From Oxalobacteraceae bacterium (lineage in GTDB: Bacteria; Pseudomonadota; Gammaproteobacteria; Burkholderiales; Burkholderiaceae_D): DNA of 45,548 nucleotides. The DNA lies in the NCBI GenBank assembly GCA_027490465.1, contig JAIXXZ010000042.1, positions 1 through 45,548 on the forward strand. The letters are read 5' to 3'. A program made the translations under genes and the position numbers. Numbering within the stretch: the first letter of the stretch is position 1; each line of letters starts with the position of its first letter. Positions 7,795 to 15,850 of the stretch are shown piece after piece. The notes below the pieces were generated by a model. That model made no database searches, had not been told where the DNA came from, and worked only from the letters and a program-made list of their open reading frames with translations.

Positions 7795-8189
7795 ATCACT
7801 CTCCTAAGGGGCTTTTACGATTCTCATATTATGGTCAGGATGATCGTTGTTCTTTGATCTATGGTAACAAATTACAAAAGATATCAAATAATCATTTAGT
7901 GAATTGGTGGCTAGATATCAAAATCCAAAATGTTTTACGAGATTAATGACCGGCCGTATCTGATCGTGAAGCCGAGTTTTTTCAGCCTTCAGGTGGTGGT
8001 CTGCTCGATTGGCAATTCCCGCAATTTTAACAGTCTGGAATGGCAGAGACTATGCGGCTATATTTTTTGATTTTGGCAAGAACAGGGAATCATGCACGAG
8101 CAGCATGATTCACGTGGTAAGTTCTCAGCGGCCGTATTTCAAAAAGTCAGAAAATAACCGGATTTCAGATGCGATTAATACAGCGCATT
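7795..8189. other. Intergenic stretch between the two repeat-protein genes
   Basis: No gene is recognised; a 102-codon plus-strand frame here looks accidental and runs into the opposite gene. The stretch holds a direct repeat of GATATCAAA (near 7880 and 7914), an inverted repeat at 8088-8110 and a direct repeat of ATTTCAGAT near 8163 and 8189. The RTX promoter should lie in the left part, but I could not pick a convincing one. Confidence 0.5.
8088..8110. repeat. Inverted repeat, 8-bp arms
   Basis: AATCATGC and GCATGATT flank a 7-base loop, 80 bases after the stop codon of the YD-like repeat gene on the minus strand. It could mark the end of that transcript, but no strong T run follows. Confidence 0.4.
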
Positions 8190-9182
8190 TCAGATTAAGA
8201 GGAGATCGATTTGATTATATTCAGAGACGCCCACGAGAGTTACATCCTCATTCGGCACCACCATCTCCTCAGATGAGATCTCGGTGGAACAAGGATCAGA
8301 GCAAACATAACAAATAATGTCTTCAATTTCGGCTGTGCTGATCTTGCTGCCATCGGTGTAGGTCGACTTAGTCAGGTTCCAATTTGCATCGTAATGATTG
8401 GATGAGAAGTAGGTGCCATTGGCGTCCGTCTGGGTGGTCTCGTAAATATACCCAGTGATATTGCTGTTCTCATCGGTGACGATCTGATAGGTCGATACCC
8501 AGGTGGACGTGCCATCGGAGTAGGTGGACTCGGTCAGGTTCCAGTTCGCATCGTAATGGTTCGATGAGAAGTAGGTGCCGTTGGCATCGCTGCTGGTGGT
8601 CTCGTGGATATAACCGGTGACGTTACCGTCGGCATCGGTGGTGGTCTCATAAGTTGAGGTGCTGCTGTAGTTACCGTCGGTATAGCTGGACTCGGTCAGA
8701 TTACCGCTGGCGTCGTAATGGTTCGACCAGGCATAGGTGCCATTGGAATCAGTGTAGGTCGTGGCATAGGTATAGCCGGTGACGTTACCGTCGGCATCCG
8801 TGTCGGTCTGATAGGTCGATACCCAGGTGGACGTGCCATCGGAGTAGGTGGACTCGGTCAGGTTCCAGTTCGCATCGTAATGGTTCGATGAGAAGTAGGT
8901 GCCGTTGGCGTCGCTGCTGGTGGTCTCGTAGATGTAGCCAGTGATGTTGCCGTCGGCATCGGCAGTCGTTATTGCGTAGGAATAGCCAACGATCGTACCA
9001 CCCGCATCAATTTGAGTTTGGCAGAAGGCAGTTTTGCAAGAACTGCTGTCAGCTTCAGTGGATTCGATCAAGTACCAGCTTTGATCATAGATGTCGAAAA
9101 ACTGAGAGAAAAATACGGGTATCTGAACACCATCAGTGGTGCCGGCGGCCTTCCTCATAGCCCCATCGAGAATATTGCTCAT
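8190..9182 (-). CDS. YD-like 54-residue repeat protein, probable type I secretion substrate
   Basis: A 330-aa protein. After about 60 unique residues come tandem repeats with a 54-residue period (162 bp), marked by TDADGN, TGYIYETT, DANGTYFSSNHYDA, NLTESTYSDG and STYQT; three full units and two partial ones are visible. YDASGNLTESSYTDG looks like the YD repeats of Rhs/teneurin proteins, but the 54-residue organisation is not one I recognise. The composition is rich in T, S, Y, N and D and poor in K and R. A C-terminal domain of about 50 residues carries a cysteine cluster (CYVCSDPC) and ends DVTLVGVSEYNQIDLLLI, which aligns without gaps to the C-terminus of the neighbouring RTX protein. No signal peptide is seen. 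Type I export is inferred; function is unknown. The start lacks a clear ribosome site. Confidence 0.72.
   Translation of the reverse strand: MSNILDGAMRKAAGTTDGVQIPVFFSQFFDIYDQSWYLIESTEADSSSCKTAFCQTQIDAGGTIVGYSYAITTADADGNITGYIYETTSSDANGTYFSSNHYDANWNLTESTYSDGTSTWVSTYQTDTDADGNVTGYTYATTYTDSNGTYAWSNHYDASGNLTESSYTDGNYSSTSTYETTTDADGNVTGYIHETTSSDANGTYFSSNHYDANWNLTESTYSDGTSTWVSTYQIVTDENSNITGYIYETTQTDANGTYFSSNHYDANWNLTKSTYTDGSKISTAEIEDIICYVCSDPCSTEISSEEMVVPNEDVTLVGVSEYNQIDLLLI
8340..9000. repeat. 162-bp tandem coding repeat with a 324-bp higher-order copy
   Basis: The repeat period is 162 bp. Bases 8484-8585 are identical to 8808-8909 over 102 bp (two periods apart), while adjacent units differ more. 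This points to recent duplication or conversion of a two-unit block. Confidence 0.8.
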
Positions 9183-9324
9183 ATTATAACTTTCGATGCG
9201 ACTTCATTCTCCAAGCCGCGCCTGTGATCGGATCGAGATTATAGGCGCGTAATCAGTTAAGTTCCAAGACGACGAACAGATAAAAATGACAAAAAGTGAT
9301 AACGATCTCTTAACTATTGCTAAT

Positions 9325-9352
9325 TTGATGTCATTATTTGATCAGTTATACT
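9325..9352 (+). promoter_or_regulatory. Sigma70-type promoter of gloA
   Basis: TTGATG at 9325-9330 and TATACT at 9347-9352 are separated by 16 bases. The expected transcript start is near 9359, leaving a leader of about 25 bases that includes the ribosome site AAAGGAA before the gloA ATG. Confidence 0.6.
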
Positions 9353-9384
9353 CCCGCCGCTGCTTTTATTGAAAGGAATTACCC

Positions 9385-9924
9385 ATGGCATTTTCTACCG
9401 AATCCTACCCTGGCGTTGCCGCCAGTCCGCCAGCGCAGTCTCTTGGCTTTACACTGAATCACACCATGCTTCGTGTTAAAGATCCTGCGGTCGCGCTGGA
9501 TTTTTATTCGCGCGTAATGGGTATGCGCGTCTTGCGGAAACTGGATTTCCCTGAAATGAAATTCAGCTTGTATTTCCTGGCACGCGTTGATGATACGTCG
9601 GATATTCCAGAGGACAGTGGCGAGCGTACCGCATGGACTTTTAGTCAGCGTGGCATTCTTGAGCTGACTCACAATTGGGGTACTGAGAGCGATGCGGATT
9701 TCAAGTACCACGACAGTAATGCGCAGCCACAGGGCTTTGGACATATTTGTTTCTCTGTCCCTGATCTGGCAGCTGCGGTGAGCTGGTTTGATGAAAACAA
9801 GGTGGTGTACGTCAAACGCCCCGAGCAGGGCAAGATGCGCGACGTGGCATTTATCAAGGATCCCGATGGATACTGGATCGAGATCGTGCAAGCCAATCTT
9901 CTCAAGGCGCTCGGTCAGGGCTGA
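9385..9924 (+). CDS. gloA: Lactoylglutathione lyase (glyoxalase I), long form
   Basis: A 179-aa protein that isomerises the hemithioacetal of methylglyoxal and glutathione to S-lactoylglutathione in the cytoplasm. It is the long, eukaryote-like form, with the TMLRVKDP, FSLYFL, ELTHNWGTE, GFGHI and DPDGYWIEI blocks. Expected metal ligands are H26, E93, H120 and E166. In human GLO1 the first ligand is Gln; here it is His (NHTMLRVKD). The long form is usually the zinc-activated class, but the His leaves metal preference open. Start supported by AAAGGAA and by a promoter 30 bases upstream. It appears to be a single-gene unit and marks the return to a GC-richer core composition. Confidence 0.95.
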   Translation: MAFSTESYPGVAASPPAQSLGFTLNHTMLRVKDPAVALDFYSRVMGMRVLRKLDFPEMKFSLYFLARVDDTSDIPEDSGERTAWTFSQRGILELTHNWGTESDADFKYHDSNAQPQGFGHICFSVPDLAAAVSWFDENKVVYVKRPEQGKMRDVAFIKDPDGYWIEIVQANLLKALGQG

Positions 9925-9941
9925 TTATCAGTGCTTGAGTA

Positions 9942-9980
9942 TCGTACCGGATCGGGCTAATGCTCGACGATCCGGTACGA
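9942..9980. repeat. 13-bp perfect inverted repeat after gloA
   Basis: TCGTACCGGATCG and CGATCCGGTACGA flank a 13-base loop, 18 bases after the gloA stop codon. The stem would be stable, but no T run follows, so it is either an unusual terminator, a mRNA 3' hairpin or a protein site. Confidence 0.6.
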
Positions 9981-10076
9981 AACCACTCCCCATCTGGCGA
10001 ACCATTCCACTCTTGCGGGTCGCGCCTGTGCTGCGATGGTGTACCAAGCACATGCGCTCTTCGTGCTGTGCTCCCT

Positions 10077-10118
10077 TTGATGCATCGATCAATAAAACGA
10101 AAAAGGGAAATGCATCAA
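10077..10118. promoter_or_regulatory. Possible operator upstream of the acyl-CoA synthetase gene
   Basis: TTGATGCAT and ATGCATCAA are perfect 9-bp inverted arms with 24 bases between them, 60 bases before the acyl-CoA synthetase start codon. The layout would suit a dimeric repressor or a looped pair of half-sites. Which regulator binds is unknown. Confidence 0.35.
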
Positions 10119-10178
10119 TCGCTTGCTGCCGTCGCTCCATTAAAATAAGCCGATTGCCATCTCAGGAAGCGAACCCAT

Positions 10179-11819
10179 ATGACGGATTTCGACAAAGGTC
10201 TGGAGCGCCGTGACGTCAATTTCGCACCGCTGACGCCGCTGGATTTCATAGGGCGTGCAGCGCAAGTGTATGGTGAGCGCCTCGCGGTAGTCTACGGCGA
10301 GGTGCGTCGCAGCTGGCGCGAGACCGAACAGCGCTGCCGACGACTGGCAAGCGCATTGTCTCGACTGGATATAGGCAAGAGCGATACCGTCGCCGTGATG
10401 CTGCCCAATTTGCCCGAGATGGTCGAAGTACATTTCGGTGTGCCCATGTCAGGTGCGGTACTCAACACCCTCAACACACGCCTTGATTATGCAACGCTGC
10501 ATTTCATGCTGCAGCATGGCGAAGCGAAAGTGCTGATCATCGATACCGAGTATCTGGATCTGGCGAATCAATTAAAGGCAGCCATACCTTCACTCATCAT
10601 TGTGGGCGTACAAGATCAGCAGGCAGGAATGCCGATAATCCCTGCGGACTGGCTGGCCTATGAAACTTTGCTGGCTGAAGCTGATCCGGATTTTGTCTGG
10701 CAGATGCCGGCCGATGAGTGGGATGCGATTGCACTGAACTACACCTCGGGCACGACCGGTGATCCTAAAGGTGTGGTGTATCACCACCGGGGTGCGGCAA
10801 TCAATGCGATTTCCAATATTCTCGAATGGGACATGCCCAAGCATGCGGTCTACTTGTGGACCTTGCCCATGTTTCATTGCAATGGCTGGTGTTTCCCGTG
10901 GACGCTGGCAGCGCGTGCTGGCGTGAATGTCTGTCTGCGCAAGTTCGACGCAAAGCATGTGCTGGCTTTGATTGCGCAAGAGCGTGTTACACATTATTGC
11001 GGTGCGCCGATTGTGCAAAGCGCGCTGGCGTCAGCGCCTGAAGAATGGCGCAGCGGCATCACGCATCGGGTCTCTACTATGGTGGCCGCGGCGCCACCCT
11101 CGGCGGCGATGATCGAGCAAATGGCAGCGATGGGCTTCGATCTCACCCATGTCTATGGTCTCACCGAGGTTTATGGTCCGGCCACCGTGTGCGCCAAGCA
11201 GGAAGACTGGACAGCGCTGGACGCTGGTGGACAGGCGCAGAAAAATGCACGTCAGGGCGTGCGTTATCACTTGCAAGCCGCAGTAGCGGTGCTGGATCCC
11301 GAGACCTTGCAAGCAGTACCGTCAGATGGCGAGACCCTGGGCGAGATTATGTTTCGCGGGAATATATGCATGAAAGGCTATTTGAAAAACGAGTCCGCGA
11401 CCAACAAGGCATTCGAAGGTGGATGGTTCCATACAGGTGATCTCGCGGTCATGTCATCCGATGGCTATGTGCGCATCAAGGATCGCAGCAAGGACATTAT
11501 CATTTCAGGGGGTGAAAATATTTCGAGTATTGAAGTCGAGGATGCGATTTATCAGCACCCTGCGGTCGTGGCAGTCGCTGTAGTGGCAGCACCGGATCCC
11601 AAATGGGGCGAAGTGCCTTGCGCATTCGTTGAACTGCGCGCGGATACCAAGCTCACGGCTGAAGACATCATCACGCACTGCAAATCCCGACTGGCAGGAT
11701 TCAAAGTGCCGAAAAAAGTCGTCTTCAGAGAACTGCCGAAGACGTCCACAGGCAAGATTCAGAAGTTCGCACTGCGCGAAGAGGCCGGCTCGCTGCAAGC
11801 CATCGAGCGTGGCGCCTGA
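10179..11819 (+). CDS. Acyl-CoA synthetase (AMP-forming)
   Basis: A 546-aa member of the ANL adenylating superfamily, activating a carboxylic acid with ATP to acyl-AMP and then acyl-CoA. The P-loop-like motif YTSGTTGDPKG is at residues 188-198. YGLTEVYGPATVC supplies the A5 region, GWFHTGDLAVMSSDGYVRIKD the A7 region, and PKTSTGKIQK the C-terminal catalytic Lys. The sequence resembles medium-chain and methylmercaptopropionate-type ligases (FadD-like or DmdB-like) rather than acetyl-CoA synthetase. The substrate cannot be fixed from sequence. AGGAAG precedes the ATG at proper spacing. It has no same-strand partner in the window, so it is probably monocistronic. Confidence 0.9.
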   Translation: MTDFDKGLERRDVNFAPLTPLDFIGRAAQVYGERLAVVYGEVRRSWRETEQRCRRLASALSRLDIGKSDTVAVMLPNLPEMVEVHFGVPMSGAVLNTLNTRLDYATLHFMLQHGEAKVLIIDTEYLDLANQLKAAIPSLIIVGVQDQQAGMPIIPADWLAYETLLAEADPDFVWQMPADEWDAIALNYTSGTTGDPKGVVYHHRGAAINAISNILEWDMPKHAVYLWTLPMFHCNGWCFPWTLAARAGVNVCLRKFDAKHVLALIAQERVTHYCGAPIVQSALASAPEEWRSGITHRVSTMVAAAPPSAAMIEQMAAMGFDLTHVYGLTEVYGPATVCAKQEDWTALDAGGQAQKNARQGVRYHLQAAVAVLDPETLQAVPSDGETLGEIMFRGNICMKGYLKNESATNKAFEGGWFHTGDLAVMSSDGYVRIKDRSKDIIISGGENISSIEVEDAIYQHPAVVAVAVVAAPDPKWGEVPCAFVELRADTKLTAEDIITHCKSRLAGFKVPKKVVFRELPKTSTGKIQKFALREEAGSLQAIERGA

Positions 11820-11873
11820 ATAGGTGAGAGCGGAGCGGGCATCATTGATGCCCCTCACAGCCTGTCAAACAGC

Positions 11874-12416
11874 TTATTTTTTTTGCGATGCCTGCAGCTG
11901 GATTTTTGCCCAAACACCGACTGCTTGTGGCGTGAGGCCATTCCATTTGTCCATCTCCGGCTTGGAAACGGTTGCAGGCGGCGGACCCAGTGAAGCGAGT
12001 GCAGCCTGAAATTCTTTCTCGCTGGGTTTTTCAGAGAGCTTGCTGAAAAAATCAATGCGCCAGACATTGCATATCGCTGCATCGCGAACCACGGCTGTTT
12101 TGTTTTTAGGCCAGCCCTTGCTAATCTCAGTCAATACGGCATCGCGGCGTTTGCGCAATTCCGCGTTATTCAGCTTTTGCTTGGTGCGTGCCTCGCGCTG
12201 AACAGCGTACACCTGGGCGTATAAACCTGCGATCTCACCCATCACCTCGCCAAATTGCGGCGAGGGTGTGGTTAATGTCGAATGCATGAGTGAAATTGCA
12301 GAGCAACGCATTGCGGCGCCTTCTACGCTGGTATCGCTCTTGGCATCAGCACCTGCCGCTGTTACCGATGCGAATGAAAGCAGACCAGTCATCAACAGGA
12401 AAACATATCGCCGCAT
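11874..12416 (-). CDS. Hypothetical exported protein next to an MFS permease
   Basis: A 180-aa protein with a signal peptide (MRRYVFLLMTGLLSFASVTAAGA, about 22 residues). The mature part is helical, with two cysteines (MRCSAI and AICNVW), and ends in a lysine-rich tail. It starts 11 bases after the MFS stop codon, with its own ribosome site (GAGGAG), so the two genes probably share a transcript. Family not recognised. A short inverted repeat (GGGCATCA/TGATGCCC) near 11837 lies between its stop codon and that of the convergent acyl-CoA synthetase gene. Confidence 0.7.
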   Translation of the reverse strand: MRRYVFLLMTGLLSFASVTAAGADAKSDTSVEGAAMRCSAISLMHSTLTTPSPQFGEVMGEIAGLYAQVYAVQREARTKQKLNNAELRKRRDAVLTEISKGWPKNKTAVVRDAAICNVWRIDFFSKLSEKPSEKEFQAALASLGPPPATVSKPEMDKWNGLTPQAVGVWAKIQLQASQKK

Positions 12417-12427
12417 GGGTACTCCTC

Positions 12428-13711
12428 TTATTTGTTGACAATGTGTGCGGGTACTTTCAACGTCAGTAGTGCGCCCACGATCAGTACGGCAGAGAGCAAA
12501 TACATGCCGGCGTTAGTCGAAGCAGTCAGTTCCTTCAGCCAGCCCACTGCGTATGGGCTGATGAAGCCGGACAGGTTGCCCAGCGAATTGATCATGGCAA
12601 TGCCAGCCGCTGCACCTGTGCCCGCAAGAAAAGCGGTCGGCAGACTCCAGAACATGGGCAGGGTACACAGAATGCCTGAGGTCGCCAGCGTCAGCGCTGC
12701 CATGGCCAGCACGGTATTGTCCGCCCAGATCACAGACAGAATCAGACCCAGTGCGCCCAGCAAAGCGGGAATGGTGACGTGCCAGCGACGCTCGCGATGG
12801 CGATCGGCGCTGCGTCCGACCAGCAGCATCGCTACTGCGGCGAAACCATAGGGAATGGCTGACATCATGCCAACCTGCAGGGGGTCAGCGATACCCATGG
12901 CTTTAATGATGGTAGGCAGCCAGAAGCTCACGCCGTAAATACCCATCACAAAACTGAAATAAATCACCGCCAGCAACCAGACGCGAGCGCTGGAGAAGAC
13001 GGCCATCAAGGATTCCTCTTCTTTATCAGCGTGTTCGACAGCGATATTTTTTTCCAGCAGCGCGGCTTCTTCTTCGGTCAGCCATTTGGCGGCCGAGATG
13101 CGGTCATCCAGAAAAGCAAAGACCACCACGCCCAGGATGACAGCCGGTATGCCCTCGAGGAGGAACATCCACTGCCAGCCCGACCAGCCATGCTGACCGT
13201 CAAACACCTTCATGATGGCCCCTGATAGTGGGCCACCGATCACACCAGAAAGAGGAATGCCCGTCATGAAAAGCGAGGTAATCTGCGCTCGTCGATACGA
13301 TGGGTACCAGTAGGTGAGATACAAAATAATGCCAGGGAAGAAGCCCGCTTCCGCAACGCCCAACAAAAAGCGCATCACGTAGAAACTGGTTGGCGTGGTG
13401 ACGAACATCATCGCCGCCGACAAAATACCCCACGTGATCATGATCCGGCCTATCCAGACCCGTGCACCGACCTTGTGAAGGATGATATTGCTCGGCACTT
13501 CGAAGAAGAAATAACCGATGAAGAAGATGCCGGCACCGACTGCATACACCATGTCCGAGAAACCCAGATCATTGAGCATCTGCAGCTTGGCGAAGCCGAC
13601 GTTGACGCGGTCAAGATAGGCAATGACGTAGCAGATGAGTAGTAGTGGTATCAGCCGCCAGCCAACCTTGCGATAGGTTGCATCTTCGAATGCGCGCGCG
13701 TCGTCGCTCAT
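12428..13711 (-). CDS. MFS transporter, anion:cation symporter family
   Basis: A 427-aa, 12-helix major facilitator. The N-terminus WRLIPLLLICYVIAYLDRVNVGFAKLQM is the signature of the anion:cation symporter group, which takes up organic acids such as tartrate, hexuronates, phthalate or hydroxyphenylacetates with protons. The loop after helix 2 and the GVAEAGFFPGIILYLTYW segment fit. The two halves are joined by a charged cytoplasmic loop (near residues 205-225). The specific substrate is unknown; the only co-transcribed neighbour is an exported protein of unknown role. It is divergent from serC, with about 140 bases before the nearest upstream ATG. Confidence 0.88.
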   Translation of the reverse strand: MSDDARAFEDATYRKVGWRLIPLLLICYVIAYLDRVNVGFAKLQMLNDLGFSDMVYAVGAGIFFIGYFFFEVPSNIILHKVGARVWIGRIMITWGILSAAMMFVTTPTSFYVMRFLLGVAEAGFFPGIILYLTYWYPSYRRAQITSLFMTGIPLSGVIGGPLSGAIMKVFDGQHGWSGWQWMFLLEGIPAVILGVVVFAFLDDRISAAKWLTEEEAALLEKNIAVEHADKEEESLMAVFSSARVWLLAVIYFSFVMGIYGVSFWLPTIIKAMGIADPLQVGMMSAIPYGFAAVAMLLVGRSADRHRERRWHVTIPALLGALGLILSVIWADNTVLAMAALTLATSGILCTLPMFWSLPTAFLAGTGAAAGIAMINSLGNLSGFISPYAVGWLKELTASTNAGMYLLSAVLIVGALLTLKVPAHIVNK

Positions 13712-13837
13712 GTTTTCCCCCTGTTATTGTGGTTATTTTCCGCTCTGACGGCGGTGTTATGAGGGAGAATTGTATCCGATGCAGCGGACCCAATCAGGAA
13801 ATCGGCTCGAGATGCCCGATTCCTGCGTGGCATGAAA

Positions 13838-13843
13838 TATAAT
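13838..13843 (+). promoter_or_regulatory. Candidate -10 box of serC
   Basis: A perfect TATAAT lies 85 bases before the preferred serC start. The -35 region is poor. A transcript starting near 13850 would leave only about 4 bases before the upstream ATG at 13854, which favours the downstream start at 13929. Confidence 0.4.
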
Positions 13844-13928
13844 CACGCTTATCATGAGTGCGCCACGCTTTGGTGCTGAATCCTTGTCAACTCCGGTCGC
13901 CCCGACCGTTCCCGTGGATCGAATTCCT

Positions 13929-15008
13929 ATGCGAGTCATCAATTTCAGTGCCGGCCCGGCTGTATTGCCCGAGGCTGTGCTGCGCCGTGCTGCCGACGAG
14001 ATGTTGAACTGGCACGGGAGCGGTATGTCGGTGATGGAGATGAGTCATCGTGGCCCGGAATTCACCGGTATTGCACAAAAAGCAGAAGCAGATTTCCGAC
14101 GTTTGCTGAGAATACCGGATCACTACAAGGTCTTGTTTCTCCAGGGCGGAGCAATGGCGATGAATGCTGTCATTCCCATGAACCTGCTGGGTAAAAACAC
14201 GCGCGCCACCTATGTGAATACAGGTGAGTGGTCGAAGAAGTCCATTAGCGAAGCGTATAAATACGGCGAGGTCGACGTTCTTGCTTCCTCTGAAGATCGG
14301 CAGTTCACCTATGTACCACCGCAGTCGACATGGAAATCGCACGCGGGCGCTGCCTATGTGCATGTATGTACCAATGAAACGATTGGTGGCGTTGAGTATC
14401 ACTGGGTACCTGACACGGGTAATGTGCCACTGGTCGCCGATATGTCATCGCACATTCTGTCGCGCGACATCGATGTGTCCCAATACGGTGTGATTTATGG
14501 TGGTGCTCAGAAAAACATCGGACCTGCAGGACTGACGTTTGTGATCGTGCGGGAAGACTTGCTCGATAGGGCCCTGCCGATCACGCCTACCGTGTTTCAG
14601 TGGAAAGCTCAGGCAGACGCCGCTTCCATGGTGAACACGCCACCTACCTATGGCATTTACATCGCCGGGCTGGTCTTTGAGTGGCTGCTTGAGCAGGGTG
14701 GTCTCGCCATCATCGAGCAGCGCAATATCGCAAAAGCCAAACTGCTCTACGACTATCTGGACAGCACTGATTTCTACATCAGTCCGGTGGCGCCTGAGGC
14801 GCGTTCACGGATGAACATACCTTTCTTTTTGCAGGACCCCGCACTCGATACAGCGTTTCTTGAAGGTGCGGAACGCCATGGCATGCGACAGCTCAAAGGA
14901 CACCGCGTTGTCGGTGGCATGCGCGCCTCGCTCTATAACGCTATGCCTATCGAAGGCGTACGTCAGCTGGTGGATTACATGCGAGAGTTTGAGCGTTCCC
15001 GCGCCTGA
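13929..15008 (+). CDS. serC: Phosphoserine aminotransferase
   Basis: A 359-aa class V (PLP) aminotransferase that converts 3-phosphohydroxypyruvate and glutamate to phosphoserine; it also serves pyridoxal phosphate synthesis. The start MRVINFSAGPAVLP is the family's normal N-terminus and gives its usual length; an in-frame ATG at 13854 would add 25 unlikely residues. The PLP lysine is K195 in YGGAQKNIGPAGL. Other conserved blocks are HRGPEF, LQGGA and TNETIGGVE. It stands alone, not next to the pheA, hisC or aroA genes that often follow it in betaproteobacteria. Confidence 0.95.
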   Translation: MRVINFSAGPAVLPEAVLRRAADEMLNWHGSGMSVMEMSHRGPEFTGIAQKAEADFRRLLRIPDHYKVLFLQGGAMAMNAVIPMNLLGKNTRATYVNTGEWSKKSISEAYKYGEVDVLASSEDRQFTYVPPQSTWKSHAGAAYVHVCTNETIGGVEYHWVPDTGNVPLVADMSSHILSRDIDVSQYGVIYGGAQKNIGPAGLTFVIVREDLLDRALPITPTVFQWKAQADAASMVNTPPTYGIYIAGLVFEWLLEQGGLAIIEQRNIAKAKLLYDYLDSTDFYISPVAPEARSRMNIPFFLQDPALDTAFLEGAERHGMRQLKGHRVVGGMRASLYNAMPIEGVRQLVDYMREFERSRA

Positions 15009-15100
15009 GCGGGATTTAATCTGCGATTGCGGTATCAAACGGGCCATGCGCCCGCACGCGCTACTTGAGGCGATAGCCTCGCTTATGACGCCGGAGTTTG

Positions 15101-15838
15101 ATGATGCCGCTTGCCAAGCCACAAAAAAATCACGAAGGTTCCGAGCTGACGCTGAATGAACGGCAGCGTCGTGATCTCATGCACACGATGGCATCTTGTG
15201 GAGAAAGGCCCGTGGCCGAGCTGACCGAGATGTCGGACACGGAGCGTTGCAAGTGGCTCTTCTGGAATCTCCATGAAAATCTGGAACACACTCGCAGTAT
15301 GGAGCCGACCCTACAGGGTCGAGTTACTAGCTTGCAGTTCACGGTACTCGACAGTTCAAGTACGGTCGTTGAAGGCACGGTCACCGAGCTTGCGCTAGAA
15401 AAGCGGTTGGATTTATCTTGTCATTGGCTGCTAGGCCTGACTTATCCCGGTTATCCGGATGAGATAACGCATTCGGTGGGTGATGGCTGGATTAATCTGA
15501 TCATTGCAGATCAGGCACCGGCGCATCTGATGGTACACGACGGACAACGGGCCTATCTGGATGCAGACCACACGACGTATCCGAATCAGGTATTCCTCGA
15601 GGGTTGGATCAGCAATCAGATCTGGCAGGAGATGCGGCCGCATTTGTGGAATGCAAATCCGACCTGCCGCACCGATGTTGTACTGCTTGATAACGTGTTG
15701 TTTCCGGTCCGGCAGGGTTTTGATTTTGTGCAAGGGCCGGCGGGTTCGATTGGTGTGATGAACATCGAATTTCGAGCGTTCTCGCATCCCACCGAGCGTC
15801 GTTCATTTCGTCGCGGCGAGCCGCGTCATCGACCCTAG
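15101..15838 (+). CDS. Hypothetical protein, family not recognised
   Basis: A protein of about 245 aa, with its start at one of two tandem ATG codons (15101 or 15104) behind GGAG. There is no signal peptide or membrane segment. The N-terminal third is charged (LTLNERQRRDLMHTM, MSDTERCKWLFWNLHENL), followed by a beta-rich, aromatic part (LLGLTYPGYP, VFLEGWISNQIWQEM, LFPVRQGFDFVQG) and a basic tail. It is probably cytoplasmic. It follows serC by 92 bases and may be read with it. A 42-codon ORF starts 12 bases after it. No function is proposed. Confidence 0.6.
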   Translation: MMPLAKPQKNHEGSELTLNERQRRDLMHTMASCGERPVAELTEMSDTERCKWLFWNLHENLEHTRSMEPTLQGRVTSLQFTVLDSSSTVVEGTVTELALEKRLDLSCHWLLGLTYPGYPDEITHSVGDGWINLIIADQAPAHLMVHDGQRAYLDADHTTYPNQVFLEGWISNQIWQEMRPHLWNANPTCRTDVVLLDNVLFPVRQGFDFVQGPAGSIGVMNIEFRAFSHPTERRSFRRGEPRHRP

Positions 15839-15850
15839 ATGGAGATTGTC

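Noticed and set aside
8340..9000. CRISPR-like regular repeats
   Set aside because: The 162-bp period is an in-frame protein repeat, with no short identical repeats separated by unique spacers.
13854..13928. Upstream start for serC
   Set aside because: It adds 25 residues not usual for the family, has no ribosome site, and lies about 4 bases from the predicted transcript start.
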